From Amorphophallus konjac (taxonomy: Eukaryota; Streptophyta; Magnoliopsida; Alismatales; Araceae): a stretch of DNA of 64,000 nt. The position numbers were made by a program, and so were the translations under genes. The stretch is from positions 228,910,641 through 228,974,640 of the forward strand of contig CM040126.1 of assembly GCA_022559845.1 (NCBI GenBank). The letters run 5' to 3'. The notes beneath the pieces are model-generated. The model saw nothing but the letters and a program-made list of their open reading frames with translations, searched no databases and was not told the origin of the DNA. Position 1 is the stretch's first letter; every line of letters begins with the position of its first letter. Shown piece by piece: positions 12,290 through 22,408 of this stretch.

Positions 12290-12980
12290 CAAGAATTGAC
12301 GACCGGGTGGACTGTCGCTTTTTAAAATGACGCCCGAGGAGGCGTCGTCATTTACGGAATTGACGACTTGCAGAGGGACGTTATTTATAATGTAATACGA
12401 ATTTCGATCGGATTTAAAATCTCAAAATATAGCAATGGAAATGACGATCGGGCTAGGGGCGTCAATTGAAAGTGACGACTTGCACCCCGTCGTGAATCAA
12501 AAATAATAAAAAAAAGCCAAAGAAAATAACGACCGTGCATTCGGGCGTCAATTGAATTGATGTCCGCGTGAGGGTCGTTCTTTCAAAACATGTAAAACAG
12601 GGCCATTTTCCATTTCTCAATATTATTTTCTCATATTTTAACTAGACGTGCATCTAACTGTGCTGATTCCAATTACTATTTTTTCGTATTTTTCTGACAT
12701 CCGGAAGGCCACCAAATCACCCCGAAAAAAGGGTTAGAAATAATAGTAAAATAATCAAATTTGCAAATGACGCCCTTTACAATGTCGTCACTTCCCATTT
12801 TTTAATTTTTTATTTGATTAAAATCAAAACAACACCCCTTGCTAAGTCGTCAATTGATTAAAAAATCCGAAAATTCCCAGAAAAATCTAAAAAAATAGAA
12901 AAATGAATGTAATTGACGTCTCTTCAAAGAGGCGTCATTTTCTTTTTTATTTTCTTTAATTTTATTAAAAATAAATGATG
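12290..12980. repeat. Cluster of GACG/CGTC inverted pairs
   Basis: TGACGACC, TGACGCCC and GGGCGTCA/CGTCGTCA-type words recur about every 40-90 bases in alternating orientation (for example near 12298, 12330, 12440, 12533, 12768 and 12915). They form pairs of short stems separated by 15-30 bases. Such repeats are found under LTR U3 regions and CACTA subtermini; here they sit inside the minus-strand LTR. Confidence 0.5.
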
Positions 12981-13149
12981 CCCCCCTTCACGTCGTTAAT
13001 TCTGAAAAATTCAAAAAATAGAGAAAAATGCCTAGAAAATCCAGAAAAATAGGGAAAAATAAGAAAAGGGAGAAAAATGGAGAAATCCAAGAAAAATGGG
13101 AAAAACCACTCAAACAAAGTTAATTTGAGGGTCAAATTGGGGCATTACA

Positions 13150-13721
13150 CGGTAATATGAGATGCACTCACAGTAACGTCAATTTTGGCGTGTCTACATT
13201 ACCTACCAGTCACCTTAGACCAGCCGTTTTTATATTGGTTTCACACCAAATTAAGGCCAGATTAAGAGGAGAAGTTGGAATTTTCTTCCAATTCGGAGTT
13301 AATGGGTTTGGTAAAATTAGGTAAGGAATCTTGACAAATTTGGACAAGTTTTGGCTATAAATGGGACCATATTCGACCCTCAAATCATCCTTGGTGGCGT
13401 AGGCTATGCTGCTGCGGAGATTGGAGGGGATTTGAAGGGAAGATTCAGATATCAAAGGGTTTTCTTATTATTGGGGCTATTTTTCTACCTCTTCCTTAGA
13501 TCTAGTCAAAGATAGGTATATCTCAGGCTAAATCTCAATTAAAGCATGCTATCTTGTGTATTTTTTAGTGCCCTTTCCATTGATACTTGTTTACCTAAAT
13601 TTCGTTAAGAAATGAGCAAGTTATGGTCATTTTATTGGAGGGGTATTCCCATTTTTCTTCAGAACCATAATGCGCTGCCCATCAGCGGCGCGTTCATGAA
13701 CGCGCTGCCCCGACATAGCGC
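13150..13721. other. Intervening DNA with TATA-like box and 18-bp palindrome
   Basis: No gene. A TATA-like CTATAAATGGG is at 13355-13365. A perfect palindrome, GCGCGTTCATGAACGCGC, lies at 13688-13705. It sits between CCCATCAGCG (13678-13687) and its reverse complement CGCTGATGGG (13719-13728), the latter spanning the family-A LTR start. Pre-insertion DNA of the family-A element is the simplest reading. Confidence 0.45.
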
Positions 13722-14037
13722 TGATGGGGACATCACCTCCCGTGCCCACACTCACAGCTCGTCTCCTCGCCCCAGAAGCATCCGACATGGTCTAGTCATT
13801 TATTTTGAGCATATGTTGTATTTTCATATTTTATTTGAGTCATATCATTGTAATTTTCCTTTTATTTGAGTCCAATACCTAGGTTAATGAGTCATCTACC
13901 TAAGTTAAGTGTCATAGGGTTGATTAGATTAGTTAATGGGCCCAATTCATTAGGCTAGGCCCAGGGGCGTCCCCCTACCCCCTTAGTTATTTGTCATTGT
14001 ACCAAGAGTCAGGGACTTTTTGTAAAATGTGGGTTGC

Positions 14038-14047
14038 CTATATATAG
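14038..14047 (+). promoter_or_regulatory. TATA box of copy-B LTR
   Basis: CTATATATAGG followed by ACCCCATTCCCCCC, identical in style to the box at 50830 in the sister LTR. The LINE entered about 35 bp downstream, so this promoter now reads into the LINE 5' end. Confidence 0.7.
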
Positions 14048-14068
14048 GACCCCATTCCCCCCCATTTG

Positions 14069-14084
14069 AAGTCAATGAAATTGC
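14069..14084. repeat. LINE target-site duplication, 5' copy
   Basis: AAGTCAATGAAATTGC, repeated exactly at 19886-19901 after the LINE poly(A). The family-A LTR sequence resumes after the second copy, which confirms the insertion. Confidence 0.95.
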
Positions 14085-14185
14085 GATCCTGACCGTGACT
14101 AACGGAGGGGACAAACAATCTCCCCCGATAGTAACTTGAGTTGTGTTAGCGTCCCCTCTCTTAGGGTTTGCATGGCTGCCTAGCC

Positions 14186-15652
14186 ATGGCGGCCCCCCCC
14201 TCGGGGGATGGTGAACTCCATCGCCATCCCCCTCCGTCGTCGCCAAAGCCTTCTTTCCTTCAAACTCTAGCCCGCAACCTCTCCCCAACAAAGGTCTCGA
14301 TAGGTATCAAGCCCCCAGCCTTTACAGATGATGGCCATGCTACGGTTTTCTTCTCAAGACAGGAAGTTTTGCAGTCCAACAAGCCACTAGAGTTCGCGAT
14401 AATCGCCAGATGCTCATATGGCAGGCCGTCGATATCGGAGATCAAGAGCTTTCTTTCCCAACGACTAAATATTCAGAAAGATTATTTACTGAGTGCTCTC
14501 AATCCCTGACATCTCCTGCTGCGGTTCTCGTCGGAAGAAGATTTCCTGAAGGTCCTGCTTCGAAAGAATATCTACGTCAAAGGCTTTCTCTTTCGATTCT
14601 TCAGATGGACAGCTGATTTCAACTTTAACACTGACCCATCCATCATGCCGATATGGGTTAGTTTCCCAGCCCTTCCTATTAATTTTTATGGTGAGGACTT
14701 CCTCTGCTCGATAGCAGGTAATCTTGGAAAGGTGCTGCGGATTCATGAATCCACTCTAGCCTGGACTCATACCGCAGAGGCTTTTGTTTGTGTTGAACTT
14801 GATATTGAAAGGCCTCTTGTGGAGAACATTTGGATCGATTGTGGGGGCCCTGGTTTTTGGCAAAGCATCAAATATCACTGTATACCTCATCTCTGCTCAG
14901 CATGCCACAAGATTGGCCATGAAACAAAGGATTGTGCAAGGAAACCTGGCACTTCAACTGTTAAAATAGACAACAAAAAACAGAGACCTCCACCGGATGA
15001 TACTTCAAGTGCCAAGAGTCATCAGGCTTGGGTGATTGTGGGCTTGAAACATCCAAAACCTGACACACACTTGCATAAAAAAACTAAACAAGAAGAAACC
15101 CCGGTCTGCAACACCTTTCAACTCCTTCAGTAGCTTGATGAATCCACTAAGGATGAGGCTGAGCCTTCAACTCTGGAGACGCACCCCTCCCCCTTGGAGA
15201 ATTCTCTAAAGCAAACTGAGGACCAAACAAAGACACAAGTCGACACTTGTTCTCAGGAGACCCCACACAAGACTACTGTTGCTCCTGAAATATCCTATAA
15301 TCCAACACTCCAGGGCCCTGATCACACAACACTTAATAGGTTGGACAAAGGCAAAACCATCATAAGTTCCCCCTCCTTCAATACTCGGCCCCCACTTGAA
15401 ATAAGCTCTGTTAGAATTGGACACCAAAGTTACACATCGGAGGCTGAAACCAATTCCAATATGCAGCAGGAGACACATCACTTAAACGATCCTCAGTTGC
15501 AGGAAAAGATGAAAGAATGCAGGAAGGAAATTTCTCTCCAAGCAGAGATTGACAACATCATAGCTATCCATGCTGACAGACCGAGGGTCATAACCAGAGG
15601 AATGAAGAGGATTGGATCTGAAGGCAAGATCCAGTCCAATACCCTTCTCTAA
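14186..15652 (+). pseudogene. LINE ORF1 (Gag-like RNA-binding protein), two nonsense codons
   Basis: The first ATG in frame is at 14186. The frame then stays open to the TAA at 15650-15652 except for TGA at 14507-14509 and TAG at 15131-15133. The N-terminal half resembles the DUF4283 domain found before plant LINE zinc knuckles: an LLLRFSSEEDFLKVLL stretch, WTADFN, then PIWVSFPALPINFY. This is followed by the CX2CX4HX4C knuckle CSACHKIGHETKDC at about 14897-14938. The rest is a polar, low-complexity tail. In related LINEs the protein coats LINE RNA. The first stop fits a CGA arginine codon and the second a CAG glutamine codon after one C-to-T change each. The terminal TAA overlaps the ORF2 ATG by one base (TAATG). 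Confidence 0.88.
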
Positions 15653-18600
15653 TGTCTTTTCTCATCTGGAACATAAGGGGCATCGGAAATGACCTCTCTA
15701 TGGGTCGTGCCAAACTCTTAATTAAAGAGCATAGAGTTGACTGCATTGCCATTCTCGAGCCTAAAATTAATAACAGCAACATGGATAGAATTTGCAAGAA
15801 GCTAGGTATGGAGAAATGTATTGCAAATAAAGATGAGCAAGCTCACATATGGATTATGTGGAAAGGCCAGTTGAAATTTGATATCATATGTCAGCATGAT
15901 CAACAAGTTACCATCAAACAGACTTCCCACAATTTGCCTGAATTCTATGCCTCCTTTATATATGCCAAATGCACTCCTGTGGAAAGACTTCAATTATGGG
16001 CATCTCTCACTCATGCCAACTCTCTTATTAATGGCCCATGGATAGTGGCTGGCGATTTCAACAGTATCATGGCAGTTGATGAAAAATTGGGAGGCAACTT
16101 TCCCTCATTCAGATCCATGAATGACTTTAAGGATTGCATGAACGATTGTGGTCTCCTAGATGTAGGTTTTATGGGATCCAAATACACTTGGCACAACCAG
16201 CAAACTGGCTCCAATGGCATTTGGGCAAGACTTGACAGAGTCCTCACTAATAACTCTTGGATGACTTCCTTTCCCATTACTGTGGTACACCTCTCTAGAG
16301 AAGCTTCAGACCACGCCCCCCTACTGGTGAAATTGGCTAGACAATGCACTACTAAAAGCAGATTTTACTTTCAGCAAATGTGGACAAAGCATGACTTATT
16401 TCTGTCAGCAGTGGAGCAATCATGGAGAACCAGCCCTTTAGCCTCCTCTGCTATTACTACTCTGATTCTCAAACTTAAATCCTTGAGGTATACTCTTCGG
16501 GATTGGAACAAGAATGTATTTGGAAATGTTCACAAGAACTTAATGGAAGCAGAAGATATGGTGTTACAGGCCGAACATAACTATGACCAGCAACCTTCCA
16601 CTCACACACTCTCATCCCTTGAAAGTGCCAAAAACATTCTCACTGAAAGAATTTTACAGCAGGAAATTTTCTGGAAACAAAAGTCTAGGATTAGATGGTT
16701 GGCTGAAGGAGACAGAAACACAAAATTTTTTCATGCCACTGCTTCAGCTAATAGAAGGAATAATTCAATCAGCCACCTAAGGACTGCCATGGGTGACTTA
16801 ACATCTGACCCTCAGAAGATGAAGGATATTGCTGTTTCACATTTTCAAACTGCTTTCACCTCCCAACCCCACCAAATTGGGATGGACAGTCTAAACTGCA
16901 TCCCAAATATTGTGACCCAGGATGACAACATACAGTTAAATGATGTCCCAACTGATGTGGAAATAAAGGAAGCTGTATTCTCAATATCTCCTGATAGTGC
17001 CCCTGGCCCGGATGGATGCACAGGCAACTTTTATCAACAGGCATGGCATATAATTGCAGACACTCTCATCAAGGCCATTCAAGAATTTTTCACAGATAGA
17101 AAGCCTCTCCCTAGATGTATCACAGCTACTATCATTGCCCTTATTCCAAAGACAAAGAATGCAAATGACATTTCTGAATATAGGCCTATCAGTTTATGTA
17201 ACTTCTCTCATAAAATCATTTCTAAAATCCTCAGCAATAGAATGAGCAGACTTCTACCATCACTCATTTCAAAGGAACAAACTGCCTTTGTCAAAGGCAG
17301 GCACATCATTGAGAATATTGCCTTGGCTCAAGAACTGGTGCAAGAATTAGGCAGGAAAACCAGAGGTAGCAATGTCATTCTTAAATTGGACATGGCCAAG
17401 GCATATGACAGAATTGAATGGGATTTTCTTGCTGCAGTCCTGAAGAAGTTTGGTTTTGACACTCAGTTCATTGATATGATTGACAGATTGATTTCTAACT
17501 GCTGGTTCTCAATAGCTTTAAATGGAGAGCTTGCTGGTTTCTTCAAGTCCACAAGAGGCCTCAGACAAGGTGATCCCATTGCCCCCATTCTTTTTATTCT
17601 GGCCCAAGAATCACTTAGCAGGTTGCTCAAGGACCAATATGACAAAGGTAAAGTGGGTTGGTATTCTGGCCCCCGGAGGTGCCCATCCATATCCCACCTT
17701 TTATTTGCTGATGATACTTTAATTTTTGCCAATGCTAGTGCCAATTCACTTCGTCAACTCATGCACACCTTAAAAATTTATGAGGAAGCCTCAGGGCAAC
17801 TGATAAATACTAGTAAGAGTGGCTTTTTACTGCACTCTAACTGCAACTCCACTCTCAGTAGAAGACTAGAAAATATAACAGGTTTCTCTAGACAATCTTT
17901 TCCTCAAAAATACTTGGGCTACCCTTTGGTTTTGGGCAGATCCAAGAAAGTCTTCTTTGCTGGCATCATAACCACCATCCAGAAGCGAATAGAAGGATGA
18001 CAAGCTAGATTACTCTCACAGAGTGCTCGGTTAATATTGATCAAACATGTGCTGTCCTCCATCCCTATATATATCCTGGCATCCACCCCTCTACATGCAG
18101 GCATACATCAGATGATGGACAGATCCCTTGCCAATTTTTTCTGGGGCTCCTCTAATTTTGGCAACCGAAAACATTGGAAATCTTGGAATTCTGTATGCAA
18201 ACCTATTGTACAGGGCGGTCTTGGAATTATGTCCCTTAGACATATGGATCTTGCACTTCGGGTCAAAATGCTATGGAATGGGCTCCATTCTCAATCCCTT
18301 TGGGCAGAGTTTTTCAGGGCTAAGTATATTCAAAATGCACATCTCTCTGAGGTTAACTTCAAAAGCATGAAGGGCATCAACAAAAGCAGCTGGAAAAAAG
18401 CAAAAACTATCATCCTGAATAATCAAAGGGTCATTCTGGGTGATGGGGCTCAAACAAATTTTTGGCTGGATACTTGGATAGGAAACAGAACTCTTGCTTC
18501 TTATATATGCACGGATAGCACCATCAACACAAATGCAACTGTTAAAGACATACTTATGACACCAAGGCCGGAGGACACTAATGCAGTGGAACTCCACCTA

Positions 18601-19800
18601 CCAGCTGAGATCAGGAGGATTTTGACACCTTCTCTCCTAACTCCTTACTCAGATCACTTCATCTGGTCATTATCAGGAAATGGAGACTATTCTGTCTCCT
18701 CCATTTATAAAAATCTGATGCAAACTCAACACTCGCAGCTTATGGAGATGAATGTAAACTGGAACCGCATTTGGTCCCCATGGATTCCAACCAAAATTTC
18801 GCTGCATATATGGAAAGTATTCTTCAATTGTCTGCCCACTGATCAGAATATTAAAGTGTGTGGCATCCCAATATGCTCCAAATGCAATTGCTGTCAGATC
18901 CACAAAGAAGAGGATACTAACCACCTCTTTATTAACAGTGAATAGGCTGTGAACATCTGGTCCTTCTTTCAAAACAAAGGTCTGTACATAGGTGGGAGGA
19001 CAGTCAGAGAACTAATTTCCAAAAATATTCAAACTGCTGCTGGTACATCTCTGTATGGTCTTTTCATTATAGCTCTGACTGGCTTCAGCTTGTGGGAGAT
19101 ATGGACTTCTAGAAACGCTGTCCTCCATGATGGGAAGCCTCCTAAGATCCAGCACATGATCCATAAAATTCTTTCCCAGGTAAGGCAATCACTAGCACTG
19201 TCAAAGCTTCGGGAAGACAATCATGAAAGAAAAGTAGTCTTAGCTGCTTGTGGAATTCAGTCCACCAGGAATAACAGTCCAAAACTGAAGCTCATCAAAT
19301 GGCAACTCCCACCCTGGCCCCACATTAAACTTAATACCGATGGTGCCTCTAAGCTTACTTAGGTTTCAGGAGGGGGCGGTGTTATCAGGGACTCACATGG
19401 GACAATCATTTTGGCTTTTTCCCATTTTTATGCTCAAGCTAGCAGCATGATGGCAGAGGCTAGAGCACTTAAGGATGGTCTGAAATATTTGAGATCGATT
19501 ACTACACAACCGAGCACCATTGAATGTGACTCCCAAATTCTGGTCCATGTTATTAACCAAAAGTTTCCATGTCCTTGGGAAATTTTGAAGTATGTGAGGG
19601 AAATCCGAGCCCTCCTCATTGCTAATGATACCATCAACCACATCTTCCGTGAAGCAAATAAGGTGGCAGATTCTTTGGCCAATCTAGCTTGCACAAACAA
19701 ATGCAATCTTTATTTTTCCTCACAGCAGCAGCTCCCTAGTGCTATTAGAGGTTTTGCCCGGTTGGATAAGCTAGGAATGCCTAGCATCCGTACAATGTAA
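15652..19800 (+). pseudogene. LINE ORF2: endonuclease, reverse transcriptase, RNase H; three nonsense codons
   Basis: A single frame of 1,383 codons (terminal stop included), interrupted by TGA 17998-18000, TAG 18943-18945 and TAG 19360-19362. Residues 1-230 are an AP-type endonuclease, with WNIRG, ILEPK, VAGDFN, LDRVL and SDHAPL motifs. Reverse transcriptase spans roughly residues 430-730, with SAPGPDG, the YRPISL block, LDMAKAYD, RQGDPI and the catalytic FADD at residues 685-688. A zinc-binding zf-RVT-like region precedes an RNase H domain that begins with NTDGAS near residue 1228 and ends with a REANKVADSLA block. The protein nicks target DNA and copies LINE RNA there. A plant RNase H tail of this kind is known in L1-clade elements. 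The first stop replaces a position where a tryptophan codon (TGG) is expected. Confidence 0.93.
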
Positions 19801-19885
19801 TTCTCTTGATTCTTTTATATGAATAAATATCCCTCCTAGCTGTGCATTTCCTATGCTCCTAGGAAAGGTTTTACATTTAAAAAAA

Positions 19886-19901
19886 AAGTCAATGAAATTG
19901 C
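19886..19901. repeat. LINE target-site duplication, 3' copy
   Basis: Exact repeat of 14069-14084. Its first two A bases merge with the LINE poly(A). Sequence after it continues the copy-B LTR. Confidence 0.95.
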
Positions 19902-19984
19902 CATATATTGAGTTCCAAAATTCAAGTTTCTTGTGGAGAGAATCCATTAGTGGGGTGTGAAGCCCTAGGGTGAGAAGCCCTTCC

Positions 19985-20035
19985 CTTCTCTCTCTCTCTC
20001 TAAGGGGGCTGCCCCCTCTCTCTCTCTTCCCCCCC
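19985..20035. repeat. CT-rich microsatellite in copy-B LTR
   Basis: (CT)n runs occur just downstream of the transcription start in all plus-strand family-A LTR copies (near 26318, 31852 and 50960), so the tract is an inherited part of the LTR leader. Confidence 0.7.
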
Positions 20036-21347
20036 TCCCCAAATTTCGAATTTCCCCTCTCTCTCCTCCACCTAGGCTCCACCTCATCCACACACCACTA
20101 GCCACCCCAATCACCTCATCACTTCCCTAGGTGCATTCATTACCCCTCCACCAACTCCCATCAAATCTCCTCCCTCCCTAGGAGAATCTTGGCCTTCCCA
20201 ACACAATCCACCCTAGTCCCCACATAATGTTGCAACTCCCAAGGGGAATTTGAATTGTTTCCCTCCACTCTCTCCGCCCCTTCCACTTCCCTTCACCATT
20301 AGTCACCTCCCTCCCCTATCTCTTGTGCCATTGAAGCTAATCCCAACCAGCCAGTTCGCAGCTCAGAATCAGCAGGGGAGCAGCAACTTGCAGAGATGAC
20401 CCCAACTTCATCCTGACATCCCTGGAAACCCAAGTGGTACCACCGAAAGCGCCTCCCTGTCCTCTTTGCAACGGAGGTGGTCTCGTCCCAACCTGAGCTC
20501 ATGGCTACCCGGGGGAGCCGATCTCCCCACACTGCGCGTCTTCCTCCAGACTGGCAATCTTAAGCAACTTGCAGAGCCTCCCACGGCCAACCCCTTGTAG
20601 ATCTGGAGGCGGTGCTTGACTGAGAGCTTCGTCTACACGTCTTCTTCCAGTACCAAGCAGTGGCATCCCGTTCGGCATCCGGAGCTAAGAGTTCTCAATT
20701 TCCTCCCTCAGGTGCGCTGTTCTATCCACTCTGGGACTGAACAGACACCCGATCACTATTCGAGCTATCTCTGTATACTCCGACCTCCTCCGGCATCCCC
20801 ATGAGTGTCCGTTCGAAGAGGACTCGACAAAGAATCCAGCGACTCCAGCCTCGCCTGAATCAGAGATCAAGACCGCCCGTGGTGACCTCTTCTTCCTACT
20901 GTAGTGGTACCGTAGCTATCAGAACCAGAAAGCAGAGGCACTATTCATGACCTTTCCCCGACCATCGCCGTCATTCTAAAATTCTCCCAAACATTGGACG
21001 TATTCCTGAGTCAACTATGAAGATTTTGCCGCTGGTTTCGTCGCCAACGGAGCTCGGGGGAATCCGCAGCAGTGCCAACACCGACTGTCTGTCCCTTATT
21101 CCAGAGAGTGGATAGAACAGTCATCATCCTTTCATTTAGTTCCTACATTGATTCTCCCCTTCCTGCATGGCCGGCTTACAGTCCCCCCCTGTGGGAGGTA
21201 GTGTTTGAATGTAATTTTGGCTTCCCTTTCTCAAGTTCAACCCCCTTGCATGGGGCGTAGTGATGTAAAATCTTGAATAGGTCGAAGCTATATCGGCGCA
21301 GTGTGTGGGGAACCCACACTTCCCCGCTCGCCCACGTCTCCGAGCGG

Positions 21348-21377
21348 GACCAGTTTCTTCAAGCCGGTCAAGTAAGT
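21348..21377 (+). promoter_or_regulatory. CTTC-loop hairpin and 5' splice donor, copy-B LTR
   Basis: GACCAGTTT-CTTC-AAGCCGGTC (21348-21369), then AA|GTAAGT with the junction after 21371. The 9-bp stem has one A-C mismatch and one G-T wobble. The counterpart hairpins at 28043, 33578, 52519 and (minus strand) 34076 keep the CTTC loop and the donor while the stem sequence differs. Confidence 0.65.
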
Positions 21378-21762
21378 GCTCTATCCCTTGATCATATTTG
21401 GTGCCTTGTTCTTTCAATATTAGCTCATAGCTCCGCTGGCCCATGAGTGTGAGTGCTCGATCCGCAAGCTCCATTGCTTCGAGTGGCCGCCGTGGAAGAG
21501 AGTGTGACCCGTGCCCTCGGCACCCGGGTCGGCCCCATTGAGTTGGACCTCCAAACCCTTGGAAAAAAAACCTTGGCCTTGCTAGCCCTCTACCAGCTAG
21601 GGCCTAGCCCTCACAACCTCCACTCGGCATCACCGAGTTACCCCGGGATTTGGGTGAGTGGCCGCCAATTTCGGTCCGTTTCTATTGTGAATTGTGCTTG
21701 CTTGTTAAAGTCCATGGTGCTTCAGTCTTGTGACTATCACCCCAAGGTGGTGTCACATCAAT

Positions 21763-21774
21763 TGGTATCAGAGC
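21763..21774 (+). other. Primer-binding site (initiator tRNA-Met)
   Basis: TGGTATCAGAGC two bases after the LTR end at 21760. This matches the 3' end of plant initiator tRNA-Met, as in the other elements here. Confidence 0.9.
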
Positions 21775-21889
21775 AGGTCATTGACTTATCTCTAAAAGTC
21801 AAGTCCTAGGGCATGCTTGCATTGGAGTCATCATCGGTCCGACCCTTGCATTGTCCACCCACCATTGTCATCGTTGAGTCTAGGGTCAA

Positions 21890-22408
21890 ATGGCCCCTCT
21901 CCCAATCATATCCCATGCATACCTACCTAATGGAGAGCCCACAAAAATTTATTTCATTGACTTAGAGTCCGATAGTTGGGTATCCCCCGATATCGTTGCC
22001 TCCCTTTCTAGGACCGGACAAATTCTGCACAATGGAGACCAAGTCTTTGTTGAATTCCATAGATGGTGTGGAGAGACTAAGTATTTTGATGGGGCTTGGT
22101 GTCAAGTAGGAACATTGGCGGGTCCATGCGTAATCCTAGGTAAGAAATGGTTAGATGAAAGGAATGCCGACATTGACCCAACACGTCAGACTTGCCTAGT
22201 GCATCCGCCACACCTTCCGGGAACCTTTAAATTCAACAACCTTGTACTCTCCCATCCGCTGGAGTCCCACCCATGTTCACCACCCCGGGTGCACCACACA
22301 CCGGCTAACATCACCCCACCCTCAAAGAACCTTCCCACCCCATTAGCTTTAGAAGAAGTAGCCCACCCACTTTGCCACATGGAGACAAATGCCCCTCCAG
22401 ATCCTTTC
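21890..22408 (+). pseudogene. Copy-B internal ORF with degenerate retropepsin-like region
   Basis: The frame opens with ATG at 21890 and stays open past 22408, but after that point it reads into unrelated inserted sequence. Residues about 20-105 follow the outline of a Gypsy aspartic protease: an FIDLESDSWVSPDIV stretch where DSGAT..F(I/V)SP is expected, and near residue 85 CVILGKKWLDERNADID resembling the usual ILGMxWLxxHNxxID end. The catalytic D-S/T-G triad is not intact. A proline-rich part then matches the other family-A ORFs (CSPPR, ITPPSKNLPTPL, then EVAH). It is a relic or a repurposed non-enzymatic fragment. The protease assignment is inference. Confidence 0.5.

Larger units (their letters stand above)
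11961..13149 (-). mobile_element. Minus-strand Gypsy-type LTR (U3 part), left end undefined
   Basis: Read on the minus strand, the sequence starting at 13149 begins TGTAATGCCCCAATTTGA, a typical start of plant Ty3/Gypsy LTRs. It continues with TTTTTC-rich words and then with paired GACG/CGTC motifs (12290-12980). About 1.03 kb in, it reaches a TATA box. I found no tRNA-Met primer-binding complement on its left side, so the left border at 11961 is arbitrary, and solo-LTR versus truncated element is undecided. Confidence 0.55.
14085..19885 (+). mobile_element. Full-length L1-type LINE retrotransposon
   Basis: About 5.8 kb between 16-bp target duplications, ending in a short A tract (19879-19887) with AATAAA at 19822-19827. 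The order is a short 5' UTR, ORF1 (nucleic-acid-binding, with zinc knuckle), then ORF2 (AP endonuclease, reverse transcriptase, RNase H). It is inserted about 35 bp downstream of the TATA box of the copy-B LTR. Both ORFs keep their frame from end to end and are broken only by nonsense codons, so this is a dead but well-preserved copy. Confidence 0.93.
13722..22408 (+). mobile_element. Family-A Gypsy element (copy B), truncated, 5' LTR split by a LINE
   Basis: The LTR starts TGATGGGGACATC at 13722 and ends GTGTCACATCA at 21760, followed by a tRNA-Met primer-binding site. Without the LINE (14085-19885) and one target-duplication copy the LTR is about 2.2 kb. It matches LTR copies at 25959, 31467 and 50524, and one on the minus strand at 25623-35929. 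It is closest to the 50524-52902 copy. The internal region is lost after 22408, where unrelated sequence begins; no 3' LTR of this copy is in the window. Confidence 0.85.
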
